NCBI RefSeq assembly: GCF_016107555.1
Contig: NZ_JABASU010000018.1
Coordinates: forward strand, 1-60,787
DNA from: Psychrobacter celer
Lineage (GTDB): Bacteria; Pseudomonadota; Gammaproteobacteria; Pseudomonadales; Moraxellaceae
DNA length: 60,787 bases
Direction: 5' to 3'
The notes beneath the pieces are model-generated. The model saw only the letters and a list, made by a program, of their open reading frames with translations, was not told the DNA's origin and did no database searches. Position numbers and translations under genes: made by a program. How positions within the stretch are numbered: position 1 is the stretch's first letter; each line of letters starts with the position of its first letter. This document shows, in pieces, positions 48,721-56,411 of the stretch.

Positions 48721-49353
48721 ATGACACGTAAATCTATGGTAAAACCCATGCTGATAGCAGCGGTACTAGCGACGTCTAGTGCCGGCCTCAGCGGCTGTGG
48801 CTATAATAATTTGCAAGCGCAAGACGAGCAGGTGACTGCATCGTGGTCAGAGGTGGTCAACCAGTATCAGCGCCGCGCAGATTTGGTACCAAACTTAGTC
48901 AAAGTGGTACAGCAGTATGCTGAGCAAGAACAAGAGGTGTTTACTCAAGTGGCCGAAGCGCGCGCGCGTGCCGGCAGCATTACCGTTACGCCAGAGGTGC
49001 TAAACGACCCAGAAGCGATGGAGCGTTACGCCGCCGCCCAAGAGCAGATGACAGGGGCGCTGTCGCGTTTGATGGCAGTGTCTGAGCGCTATCCTGAGCT
49101 CAAGTCAGATGCGTTGTTTCAAGATTTACAAGCTCAGCTAGAAGGCACAGAAAACCGTATCGCCGTCGCGCGCAATCGTTATATCCAAGAAGTGCAGGGT
49201 TATAACACCACCGTGCGTCAGTTCCCGACCAATATCACTGCCAAAGTATTTGGAATGGACACTAAGCCCAACTTTAGCGTGACCAACGAAGAGGCTATTT
49301 CGACTGCGCCAAGCGTCGATTTTGGTGACTCGGCGAACACGAGCGCTGAGTAG
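48721..49353 (+). CDS. lemA: LemA-family lipoprotein
   Basis: A 210-residue protein with a signal peptide and lipobox-like LSGC (Cys near residue 26), followed by the LemA helical fold: YNNLQAQDEQVTASWSEVVNQYQRRADLVPNLVKVVQQYA, here seen as the NNLQAQDEQV-W-V-NQYQRRADLVPNLV signature, then LSRLMAVSERYPELKSD and the CENRIAVARNRY-type segment (ENRIAVARNRYIQEVQGYNT). LemA proteins often sit with TPM-domain genes, as here. The role is unknown; an envelope function is inferred. AGGAGAG lies 4 nt before the ATG. Confidence 0.92.
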   Translation: MTRKSMVKPMLIAAVLATSSAGLSGCGYNNLQAQDEQVTASWSEVVNQYQRRADLVPNLVKVVQQYAEQEQEVFTQVAEARARAGSITVTPEVLNDPEAMERYAAAQEQMTGALSRLMAVSERYPELKSDALFQDLQAQLEGTENRIAVARNRYIQEVQGYNTTVRQFPTNITAKVFGMDTKPNFSVTNEEAISTAPSVDFGDSANTSAE

Positions 49354-49369
49354 CGTCTAAGTCGCCATA

Positions 49370-49403
49370 AAATAAAGCGGTGTTGACCGCTTTATTTGTT
49401 TTA
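49370..49403 (+). terminator. Hairpin terminator between lemA and the TPM gene
   Basis: AAATAAAGCGGT and ACCGCTTTATTT form a perfect 12-bp stem with a 4-nt loop, followed by GTTTTAG. It would reduce read-through from lemA to the TPM genes. Confidence 0.75.
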
Positions 49404-49509
49404 GGGGTTGTGGCGCTGATGTTTATGACCCAGAATTTTACGAGCCTAAGTTTTAGTGTTTTATAATTTTACAATAAGTACAGCGGTCACTTAAGGTGGT
49501 ATAGATTAG

Positions 49510-50658
49510 ATGAATCATTCAAAAGCAATCTTATCAGTATTACTATTTACACTGAGTCTGGGCGGTGCACCGATGCTGCACGCCGCGCCCAACGACGCTG
49601 CTGATAATGCGGTCGCTGTAGATAATGGCTCAAACGCGCAGAGCCGCAGTGTCGAAGAATTGGTGGCAATTGCCAAAGCAGGCGAATCCAATGAAGCCAT
49701 TAATGAGGCAGTATTGGGTAATGAGGCGATCAACGAAGCCATTCTTAGCAATGACGCCATCAATGCTAATGCAGCGCAAACGACTGCTGCGCCAATACAA
49801 TCAAGCGCCAAAAGCGTCGATGCTGACAAACTGATCCTAAATTCGCCTGTGGTGGATCAAGCCAATATCTTAAACCCGCAAGAAAAACAGCGCTTAGAGG
49901 CGCAGCTTAAGAGCATCTATCAGCAAGGTCTGGCGCAGGCGGCGGTTGTGATTGTACCGACGACCAACGGGCTGCCGATATTTGACTATGCGTTACAAGT
50001 GGCAGAAAAATGGCAGCTTGGCGACCAAGATATCGATGATGGTTTGCTGATGGTTGTCGCGGTCAATGACCGTAATATGTATATTTTGACCGGTTATGGG
50101 CTTGAGGGCGTGTTGCCTGATGCTGCGGTCAATCGCATCATTCGAGAAGACATCACCCCTTTATTTAAACAAAACAATTATGGTGCTGGTATATTGGCAG
50201 GGGTAGACGCGCTAAAGACACGCCTAAGCGCTGATCCTGAGGTGCTGGCGCGTGCCGACGCCCAAGCAGCAGAGCGTAGTGCGCAGCAGGGAGGTGACGA
50301 GGTACCATCGCCGATCTTTTTGTTTATCATGGCGATGATTTTCGGTAGTTTTATCACCAACATATTTGGCCGTGTGTTTGGCTCTATCTTGACGGCTGGC
50401 GGCTTTTTTGCAGGCTCACTGGCGCTGGGTGGCGGATTTTTTATGACCGTCATTATGGCGATATTTTTGTGGATGTTCCTTATCTCACGTGGCTCAGGCG
50501 GTGGCCGTGGTGGCCGCGGCGGCGGTGGTGGCATGATTTTCTTACCGGGCATGGGCGGCGGTAGTGGCGGCAGCTTCGGTGGTGGTGGTTTTGGTGGCGG
50601 CGGCTTCGGCGGCGGCGGTGGTGGCTTTGGCGGCGGCGGTGCCGGTGGCTCTTGGTAG
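49510..50658 (+). CDS. TPM-domain protein with Gly-rich C-terminus (YgcG-like)
   Basis: A 382-residue exported protein: a signal peptide to about residue 25, a linker with NEAINEAVLGNEAINEAIL-type repeats (about 58-80), a TPM domain (about 113-250, with VVDQANILNPQEKQRLEAQL, AVVIVPTTNGLPIFDYA, GDQDIDDGLLMVVAVNDRNM and VNRIIREDITPLFKQNNYGAG), two membrane helices (about 275-320), and a Gly-rich tail ending GGAGGSW. TPM proteins are implicated in envelope or photosystem maintenance; activity is not set. It is followed 55 bp later by a second TPM gene. Confidence 0.92.
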   Translation: MNHSKAILSVLLFTLSLGGAPMLHAAPNDAADNAVAVDNGSNAQSRSVEELVAIAKAGESNEAINEAVLGNEAINEAILSNDAINANAAQTTAAPIQSSAKSVDADKLILNSPVVDQANILNPQEKQRLEAQLKSIYQQGLAQAAVVIVPTTNGLPIFDYALQVAEKWQLGDQDIDDGLLMVVAVNDRNMYILTGYGLEGVLPDAAVNRIIREDITPLFKQNNYGAGILAGVDALKTRLSADPEVLARADAQAAERSAQQGGDEVPSPIFLFIMAMIFGSFITNIFGRVFGSILTAGGFFAGSLALGGGFFMTVIMAIFLWMFLISRGSGGGRGGRGGGGGMIFLPGMGGGSGGSFGGGGFGGGGFGGGGGGFGGGGAGGSW

Positions 50659-50713
50659 CTTTATACAATGAAAAAACAATCGTGAGCAACGACGTATTTG
50701 AGGAAGTAATATA

Positions 50714-51238
50714 ATGGCAGAAAACAATACTGCACATCCCAGCTTTGCCCGCTGGTGGCGCCAAGTCTTGTTTGTGCCTTTGATGCACAGCAAGTGGCTG
50801 ACAGCGGCTGCCAAAGCGCGCTTGACAGCAAAAGTAACTAGCGCGGAGCGTGGTCATCGCGGCGAGGTATTTTTGATTATCGAAAACCACCTTCCTATTC
50901 AGCAGGCTTATCATATAGGCTGCCGTGAGCGCGCCATTGATTTGTTTAGTGAGTACCGTGTGTGGGATACCGAAGAAAACACAGGCGTGCTGGTCTATGT
51001 CAATATCTGTGAGCACAGTTTAGAGGTTGTGGCAGATCGTGGCATCAGCGCCCATGTCAGCCCGACAGTGTGGCGCGCCATGTGTGACAAAGCTGTCGCT
51101 GGTATTGCCAACCAAAAAACAGAAGAAAGCTTGCTTGAGCTATTAGATGAAGTGGGGCAAGTGCTGCGGCAGTATTATCATCTCGAGCATGACCCTGCAG
51201 GCAACGAGCTGTCTGATACAGTGGTGTATTTGAAGTAA
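50714..51238 (+). CDS. Second TPM-domain protein
   Basis: A 174-residue TPM-domain protein without signal peptide or clear membrane helix. Visible: LTAKVTSAERGHRGEVFLIIENHLP, RERAIDLFSEYRVWDTEENTGVLVYVNICEHSLEVVADRGI, as the TPM pattern with TGVLVYV and EVVADRGI blocks. AGGAAG precedes the ATG, and its position 55 bp after the first TPM gene implies one operon. It may act at the cytoplasmic face alongside the membrane-anchored partner. A 14-bp duplication follows its stop. Confidence 0.88.
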   Translation: MAENNTAHPSFARWWRQVLFVPLMHSKWLTAAAKARLTAKVTSAERGHRGEVFLIIENHLPIQQAYHIGCRERAIDLFSEYRVWDTEENTGVLVYVNICEHSLEVVADRGISAHVSPTVWRAMCDKAVAGIANQKTEESLLELLDEVGQVLRQYYHLEHDPAGNELSDTVVYLK

Positions 51239-51240
51239 GT

Positions 51241-51268
51241 TTGCTAGTTTTTACTTGCTAGTTTTTAA
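51241..51268. repeat. 14-bp tandem duplication after the TPM operon
   Basis: TTGCTAGTTTTTAC is followed by TTGCTAGTTTTTAA, directly after the TPM stop codon. A 13-bp duplication, TGTAGGGTTTGTC and TATAGGGTTTTTG, lies further on at 51382-51407 upstream of the deaminase gene. Confidence 0.85.
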
Positions 51269-51278
51269 AGAAAGCCTG

Positions 51279-51292
51279 ATCAACACGCCCTA
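51279..51292 (-). other. Solitary sequence like the MITE terminus
   Basis: On the minus strand TAGGGCGTGTTGAT matches the outermost 11 bp of the MITE-like element at 11386, including the flanking TA. No partner end is visible, so it may be a remnant or chance. Confidence 0.4.
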
Positions 51293-51464
51293 AGCATTTT
51301 ACTAAATGTTTTCACTTAGGAGCTTTTACTTAGCAGGCTTTTGTTAAATTCTTAAAGTGCTGTGCTGCTCACCTATTCACCTGTAGGGTTTGTCTATAGG
51401 GTTTTTGCGTCAATTCAAATATAATATCGTCTGTCCTAAGACAAATCGCCCTTACTGAGATATT

Positions 51465-52463
51465 ATGATTGAATTAATAAAAAAACTGCCAAAAGCTGAG
51501 CTACATTTGCACATCGAAGGCTCTCTCGAGCCTGAGCTGATGTTTCGATTGGCGCAAAAAAACGACATCCAAATACCTTATAAAGACATAGACGACGTCC
51601 GCCGCGCCTATAACTTTACCAACCTACAAACCTTTTTAGATATCTATTATGCTGGTGCCAATGTCCTTATCACCCAGCAGGACTTTTATGATTTGACGTG
51701 GGCCTATATCCTAAAGTGTGTCGAAGACAACGTCATTCATACCGAGATATTTTTTGACCCGCAGACCCATACCGAAAGAGGTGTTGAGTTTGCAACCGTC
51801 ATTAATGGTATCAAATCAGCGCTGGCAGATGCCAAGGCTGAGTACGGTATCAGCTCTTGTATCATCATGTGTTTTTTACGGCATTTGTCGCAAGATGCAG
51901 CATTTGAAACTTTAGAGGCGGCCATGGCATTCAAAGATGATATCGTCGGAGTGGGGCTTGACTCATCCGAGCTGGGCAATCCGCCGTCTAAGTTTACAGA
52001 AGTGTTTAGACAGGCCAAAGCCGCTGGCTTCAAAGTGGTCGCCCATGCTGGCGAAGAGGCAGATTTTTCTTATATTTATGAGGCGTTAGACGTTTTGCGC
52101 AGTGACAGAATCGATCACGGCGTGCAGGCGATACATAGCGCGGCGCTGATGCAGCGCCTAAAAGCGGAGCAAATGCCGCTGACCGTATGCCCGAATTCAA
52201 ATATCGAGCTTAAGGTGTTTGAGAGCTATCAAGATCACAATATAAAAACGCTGTTAGACTATGGGCTAAATGTCAGCGTTAACTCTGATGACCCTGCGTA
52301 TTTTAAAGGCTATATCAATCAAAACTTTATCAATCTGGTAGAAAACTTGCCGCTGACAGAAGACGATATCGTCACTTTGGTAAAAAACTCCTTTAGAGCG
52401 TCATTCATAGATGATGATCTAAAACGAGCGTATTTGGCACGAGTGGATCTTGCGCTGCAATAA
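51465..52463 (+). CDS. Adenine deaminase (AAH1 type) of the adenosine deaminase superfamily
   Basis: A 332-residue zinc amidohydrolase that converts adenine to hypoxanthine. Zinc/catalytic residues: His14 and His16 in AELHLHIEG, His and Glu in VVAHAGEEA, and Asp-Asp in SVNSDDPAYF. EIFFDPQTHTERGV and GLDSSELGNPPSKF are the blocks that mark adenine deaminases of this branch; true adenosine deaminases carry GxDLAGxE in the latter place. Annotation pipelines often call it adenosine deaminase. It is a single gene, convergent with a sirtuin. Confidence 0.88.
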   Translation: MIELIKKLPKAELHLHIEGSLEPELMFRLAQKNDIQIPYKDIDDVRRAYNFTNLQTFLDIYYAGANVLITQQDFYDLTWAYILKCVEDNVIHTEIFFDPQTHTERGVEFATVINGIKSALADAKAEYGISSCIIMCFLRHLSQDAAFETLEAAMAFKDDIVGVGLDSSELGNPPSKFTEVFRQAKAAGFKVVAHAGEEADFSYIYEALDVLRSDRIDHGVQAIHSAALMQRLKAEQMPLTVCPNSNIELKVFESYQDHNIKTLLDYGLNVSVNSDDPAYFKGYINQNFINLVENLPLTEDDIVTLVKNSFRASFIDDDLKRAYLARVDLALQ

Positions 52464-52480
52464 GCACGGCTCACGATGTC

Positions 52481-52520
52481 AAAAAAGAGGGAGCGCTTTA
52501 TATAACGCGCTCCCTTTTTA
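52481..52520. terminator. Bidirectional terminator between deaminase and sirtuin
   Basis: GGGAGCGC and GCGCTCCC form an 8-bp stem with AAAAAAGA on one side and CTTTTTA on the other, serving the two convergent genes. Confidence 0.9.
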
Positions 52521-52581
52521 TTGCGCGGCTTGATAGCCACGTATCTGAGTTATTTGGACTCAACGATATCACTGGCCGCAC

Positions 52582-53418
52582 TTATAAATCAGTAATCGCT
52601 TCTATCAGCGGCGGCAGTATCACGCCTGCTTTTTCTGCAAATGTGATATCGACGATGGTGTTTGGTGTGGGATTAGGGTTTATCTCCATAACTTGCGCGC
52701 CGTTTTGTTTGGCTAACTGCGCCAATCCCGCAGCAGGATAGACGAGGCTTGAGGTACCGATACTGATAAACATCTCGCAATTAGCCGCAGCTTCTTCTGC
52801 ACTCTGCCACGCCTGTACAGGTAGGGCTTCGCCAAACCAAACGATATTTGGTCTGATATAACCACCGCAATGCGGACAGGTGAGTAGGGTATTGTCAAAG
52901 CTCATATCGAGACGCATATTAACGCTCATAGTGTTTTGCATAGTGTCTTGATGGTCGGATGCGGCGCTTGATTGCTCCTGATAGGGCGCATTACACTGAC
53001 CACAGCGGTTGCGCCACAGATGCCCATGTAGATGAGTCACCGAGCTACCCGCTTGTTCATGCAAGTCATCGACATTTTGGGTGATGAGTGTCACTGTTTG
53101 ATCGGAGATTTGCGCATGATACTGCCACTGAGCCAGTGCATGATGCGCTGGGTTTGGTGCTTTATCAGCCACCAACTGCCTGCGCCACTGATACCACGAC
53201 CATACAAGCTTTGGATCACGAGTAAAGGCCTCAGGGGTTGCCAAATCCTCGACGCCGTAGTTTTCCCATAACCCTGTTTGCTTATCTCGAAACGTTGGGA
53301 TGCCGCTTTCTGCAGAAATACCAGCCCCAGTCAAAATGCAAATACGTGATTTCGATTTCAACAGTTGTGCTGCACGCTGTACTTCTGTTATGAGTGCGGG
53401 TGTTAATTCTGCTAACAT
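52582..53418 (-). CDS. cobB: NAD-dependent protein deacylase (sirtuin, CobB-like)
   Basis: A 278-residue sirtuin that deacylates lysines using NAD. Motifs in order: ILTGAGISAESGIPTFRD (about 29-46), TQNVDDLHEQAG, the catalytic His in VTHLHGHLWRN, zinc Cys pairs CGQC and CPHC, and NPNPT for NAD. Between the two zinc pairs lies a 40-residue Ser/Asp/Met-rich stretch, longer than in typical bacterial sirtuins, where the two pairs lie closer together. It is divergent from a small membrane protein gene. Confidence 0.93.
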   Translation of the reverse strand: MLAELTPALITEVQRAAQLLKSKSRICILTGAGISAESGIPTFRDKQTGLWENYGVEDLATPEAFTRDPKLVWSWYQWRRQLVADKAPNPAHHALAQWQYHAQISDQTVTLITQNVDDLHEQAGSSVTHLHGHLWRNRCGQCNAPYQEQSSAASDHQDTMQNTMSVNMRLDMSFDNTLLTCPHCGGYIRPNIVWFGEALPVQAWQSAEEAAANCEMFISIGTSSLVYPAAGLAQLAKQNGAQVMEINPNPTPNTIVDITFAEKAGVILPPLIEAITDL

Positions 53419-53453
53419 GAGCCAACCCTTATTAATGATGGATATGTTTTCTT

Positions 53454-53816
53454 ATGATAGACGGAATGTGGTGGCTTGTCATACTATTCACTGTGATTGC
53501 CGCCTTGTGGCTATTGGCAAAATCACGTGGCGCAAAGACGGACACAGGGCGCAGTGGTAAGCAATCAAACCAGCTGCCTTCTAATGACGCGCTACAAAAA
53601 ACCTCAGTGCTGTTTAAGCAGTTTTTTCCTGATTATCAAGTCACGCGTAAAGCCAAGCACTTGCTCATCTGTAAACACAATAAAAAAGTGGCGATGATTA
53701 CCATTGATAAAAAAATTGCTGAAGGTAAGCGTCGTTTGGGTGAAGTACCTGTGATTAATTATCACCGCGTGCCCAGCCGCGCCCAGCTCGCTACTCATTT
53801 GCAAGAGGCAGAGTAG
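53454..53816 (+). CDS. Small hypothetical membrane-anchored basic protein
   Basis: A 120-residue protein with one N-terminal helix (residues about 5-22) and a basic soluble part: FFPDYQVTRKAKHLLICKHNKKVAMITIDKKIAEGKRRLGEVPVINYHRVP contains a beta-rich core (residues about 57-105, broken here into FFPDYQVTRKAKHLLI then MITIDKKIAEGKRR). I recognise no family. It lies 35 bp from the divergent sirtuin start. Conservation among relatives would decide whether it is genuine. Confidence 0.6.
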   Translation: MIDGMWWLVILFTVIAALWLLAKSRGAKTDTGRSGKQSNQLPSNDALQKTSVLFKQFFPDYQVTRKAKHLLICKHNKKVAMITIDKKIAEGKRRLGEVPVINYHRVPSRAQLATHLQEAE

Positions 53817-54000
53817 GCGGCGCTTGTATTAATGGACAAAGAGCAAGTAGGTATTTTAAGAGAAAGTTTTTTTAGAGCTGGTCATTTAACAAGCTGACCG
53901 TTTAAAAAGGGCGGCTTAAATAGTCAATTGACGAATAACAAGCGAGAAGCTGCGAGTAAATTTAACAACACTTGATAGAGGCTACTAGGTCATGATAAAT

Positions 54001-54029
54001 AATATCAAAAGACTTGAGGTTTTGATATT
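54001..54029 (-). terminator. AT-rich hairpin downstream of tRNA-Arg
   Basis: AATATCAAAA and TTTTGATATT form a perfect 10-bp stem with a 9-nt loop, about 55 bp beyond the tRNA 3' end. The T tail is weak, so termination is only likely. Confidence 0.55.
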
Positions 54030-54081
54030 AAAGGGCTTTAGAGGTTTGAGGTAATGCTGGGAAAGGGTGAAATACGATGAT

Positions 54082-54158
54082 TGGTGCGCTCGGCGGGAAT
54101 CGAACCCACGACCCTCGGCTTCGGAAACCGATACTCTATCCAACTGAGCTACGAGCGC
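54082..54158 (-). tRNA. tRNA-Arg (anticodon CCG)
   Basis: A complete cloverleaf: 7-bp acceptor stem GCGCTCG/CGAGCGC, D arm GCTC-AGTTGGATA-GAGT, anticodon stem TCGGT/GCCGA with loop TTCCGAA giving anticodon CCG (decodes CGG), and T arm GTGGG-TTCGATT-CCCGC. The discriminator is A, and the 3' CCA is encoded in the DNA (54082-54084). It stands alone between a hypothetical gene and the cytochrome leader. Confidence 0.97.
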
Positions 54159-54300
54159 ATAAAACAGACTTAAAAATCAAGACCGCTTAGTCTAACAAAT
54201 AAAAGTCAGAAAGCCAATAAACGAAGGCAGAGATTGAGGTTTTTTAAGAAAAAACAGGATAGTCATCAAACAAGCATGGCAATCTACCCGCCTTTTCCCT

Positions 54301-54306
54301 TATAAT
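54301..54306 (+). promoter_or_regulatory. Candidate -10 box for the cytochrome c5 gene
   Basis: TATAAT, 159 bp before the start codon and about 40 bp upstream of the structured leader. No convincing -35 box is seen at 16-18 bp. Confidence 0.35.
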
Positions 54307-54347
54307 GTCAGGGAGAATTCATATTTATAATCACCGATTGCAAGTGT

Positions 54348-54429
54348 GCTGGCACGCGGGATGGCTGTTTGCTATTGATGACGAGAGGTCGTCAAAGGAG
54401 GACAGACAGAATGTCCGAGCCGTGCCAGC
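54348..54429 (+). other. Structured leader of the cytochrome c5 gene
   Basis: GCTGGCACG (54348) and CGTGCCAGC (54421) form a 9-bp closing stem. Inside, TGACGA/TCGTCA makes a hairpin next to AAAGGAGG, and GACA/TGTC can hide the following ATG. It resembles a cis-regulatory leader; no known riboswitch class fits. Confidence 0.45.
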
Positions 54430-54443
54430 CTTTGTATACGTAA
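54411..54443 (+). CDS. Possible 10-residue leader peptide
   Basis: ATG at 54411 starts MSEPCQPLYT followed by a stop. A consensus AAAGGAGG lies 9 nt upstream, much stronger than the site of the real cytochrome start 17 nt after the stop. The leader stem overlaps these codons. Translational coupling or attenuation is inferred; it could be chance. Confidence 0.4.
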   Translation: MSEPCQPLYT

Positions 54444-54459
54444 TAAGAGAACGTGACGA

Positions 54460-55128
54460 ATGAGAAAAGTAGTTATGTTATCGGCAGCTGCCATTCTAGG
54501 AATCGCTAGTATCGCGGTGAGCCAAGCTGAAAGTGTTGTCGACACGCCTGTGACTGTCTCTGATGTAGCAGAAGCGCAGGAAGTGGCAGAAAACGCACCT
54601 GAGCAGTTGGGCGATGACCCACAAGCTGCTGCAGATACCACTGATGGCGACGCTGCGACTGACGCTGCGGCCTCAGAAGATGGTCAAGCAGATGACGCAG
54701 TAGAAACTGCCGCTGCCGCACCTGCCGCCGAAGAAGAGATTCCACAGGATACGCCGCAAGTGCAAAAGCTGATCGCGCTATATCCAAACTTGATTGCTCG
54801 TATTCAGCCAGTTGCCAAAGTCTGTTTCGAAGACGACGAAGTGTGTGACGTGACCGCGCGCGCCGCTGGCCCAGCCGCTGGCGATGGTCCTCGCGACGGC
54901 AAAGCTGTGTATAATGCGGTATGTCAGACATGTCACGGTGCAGGCCTACTTGGCTCACCTATGTTAGGCGATGCTGGCGCATGGGGTCCACGTATCTCAA
55001 AAGGTAAAGACACCCTATATACCCATGCCATCAATGGCTTTAACGCCATGCCTGCCAAAGGCGGTGCGGATATCCCTGATGAAGAAGTCCAAAACGCTGT
55101 CGATTATATGGTTGGTGAAGCAAGCTAA
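54460..55128 (+). CDS. Cytochrome c5-like class I c-type cytochrome
   Basis: A 222-residue periplasmic electron carrier. A signal peptide (MRKVVMLSAAAILGIASIAVSQA) precedes a ~70-residue Ala/Asp/Glu-rich spacer. The C-terminal cytochrome domain has the haem site CQTCH (Cys155, Cys158, His159), then LLGSPMLGDAGAWGPRISKG and the axial Met in GFNAMPAKGG, the cytochrome c5 pattern. A Cys pair CFEDDEVC before the domain may form a disulfide. The ATG has a weak AAGAGA site and sits behind a structured leader with a possible 10-residue leader peptide. Confidence 0.92.
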   Translation: MRKVVMLSAAAILGIASIAVSQAESVVDTPVTVSDVAEAQEVAENAPEQLGDDPQAAADTTDGDAATDAAASEDGQADDAVETAAAAPAAEEEIPQDTPQVQKLIALYPNLIARIQPVAKVCFEDDEVCDVTARAAGPAAGDGPRDGKAVYNAVCQTCHGAGLLGSPMLGDAGAWGPRISKGKDTLYTHAINGFNAMPAKGGADIPDEEVQNAVDYMVGEAS

Positions 55129-55266
55129 ACAGTTGCTTTTATCGGCTTGGGGTGTCTGATGTAGATTAAATAGGCATCCGTAACCTGTCACGGTCTGTTG
55201 ACTTGTCGTGAGCGACTTGCCGCAAACTATATGTATCTGTAAGCTATATGTATAAAGCCCATAACT

Positions 55267-55300
55267 CGCCTATTTCATTTTATGAGGTAGGCGTTTTTTT
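55267..55300 (+). terminator. Terminator after cytochrome c5 gene
   Basis: CGCCTA and TAGGCG flank a TCATTTTATGA palindrome, followed by seven to eight T. Confidence 0.85.
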
Positions 55301-55448
55301 TATGATGAGTATTATCAAACGGATGGTTCTGGTATAGCACCGTTGAAATCCGACCCTAGTAGCCTCATTTTATGAGATTACATCGTCTCATTTAGCTGTT
55401 TTTCTCTTCTCAAACGCTTTTACATCGATAACCAATAAAGAGGTATTC

Positions 55449-56411
55449 ATGTCTGAGGTACCAGCACTTGCTATCCAGAATTTATCCAAAACCTATGGTA
55501 ATGGGTTTTCGGCACTCAAAGATGTCAGTTTAACCGTCCCGCAGGGTGGTTTTTTTGCGCTGCTGGGGCCAAACGGTGCTGGTAAGTCAACGATGATTGG
55601 CATTATTAGCTCACTTTTTAAACCCACCACTGGCAGTGTCAAAATCTTTGGCACCGATTTGCTCGAAAACCCAGCGCTGGCCAAGCAGTATCTTGGCGTG
55701 GTGCCGCAAGAGTTTAATTTTAATCAATTTGAAAAAGTCCAAGATATCTTGATTACCCAAGCAGGGTATTTTGGTATCCCGGCCAAAGAAGCTCGTCCAA
55801 GAGCCAAGCGCTTGTTGACCGCGCTTGGGCTGTGGGATAAGCGCAACAGTAAATCACGCGAGCTATCTGGCGGGATGAAACGTCGTCTGATGATTGCTCG
55901 TGCTTTGATTCACAAACCAAAACTATTGATTTTGGATGAGCCGACGGCTGGGGTCGATATCGAGCTGCGCCGATCTATGTGGGAGTTTATGCAGCAGATC
56001 AATATCGAAGAAAAAACCACCATTATCTTGACCACTCACTATCTTGAAGAAGCAGAGCAGCTGTGTAAACGCATTGCGATTTTGGATCATGGTGAGATAC
56101 GCATCAATACCGAAATGAAAGATTTGCTCGCTCAATTATCGGTGGAGACATTTGTTTTTGATCTTGAAACCCCGTTGACCCAGCCGCTAGAGCTGGATGG
56201 GGTGACAGGGTTGTCGCAGCCAGATGAGCAGACCCTAGAGGTAACCTTAACAGAAGGCGAGTCGTTAAATGGTGTGTTTAACCAATTATCTGCTCAAGGC
56301 ATTACGGTGGCCAGTATGCGCAACAAAGCCAACCGCTTAGAAGAGCTATTTATGCGCTTGGTAGAAAAAAACATTCAAAGTGCAGACAGTATGAAGGAGG
56401 CGGGATTATGA
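55449..56411 (+). CDS. ABC-2 type exporter ATP-binding subunit (YadG-like)
   Basis: A 320-residue ABC ATPase. Walker A is LLGPNGAGKSTM (about 40-51), the signature is ELSGGMKRRLMIARAL, Walker B is LLILDEPTAGVDIE and the switch His lies in TTHYLEEAEQL. The last ~90 residues form a regulatory tail. Its gene overlaps the permease gene by 4 bp (ATGA), so the two are coupled. YadG/YadH-type pairs are exporters of unknown substrate, possibly polysaccharide or drug. Confidence 0.93.
   Translation: MSEVPALAIQNLSKTYGNGFSALKDVSLTVPQGGFFALLGPNGAGKSTMIGIISSLFKPTTGSVKIFGTDLLENPALAKQYLGVVPQEFNFNQFEKVQDILITQAGYFGIPAKEARPRAKRLLTALGLWDKRNSKSRELSGGMKRRLMIARALIHKPKLLILDEPTAGVDIELRRSMWEFMQQINIEEKTTIILTTHYLEEAEQLCKRIAILDHGEIRINTEMKDLLAQLSVETFVFDLETPLTQPLELDGVTGLSQPDEQTLEVTLTEGESLNGVFNQLSAQGITVASMRNKANRLEELFMRLVEKNIQSADSMKEAGL

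Noticed and set aside
50500..50658. GGC-rich repeat as a DNA element
   Set aside because: It is the coding sequence of the Gly-rich tail of the TPM protein, expected for this family.
54348..54429. 4.5S (SRP) RNA or another known small RNA
   Set aside because: The conserved GGAAGGAAGCAG-type tip of 4.5S RNA is absent, and the stem lies directly upstream of the cytochrome gene.
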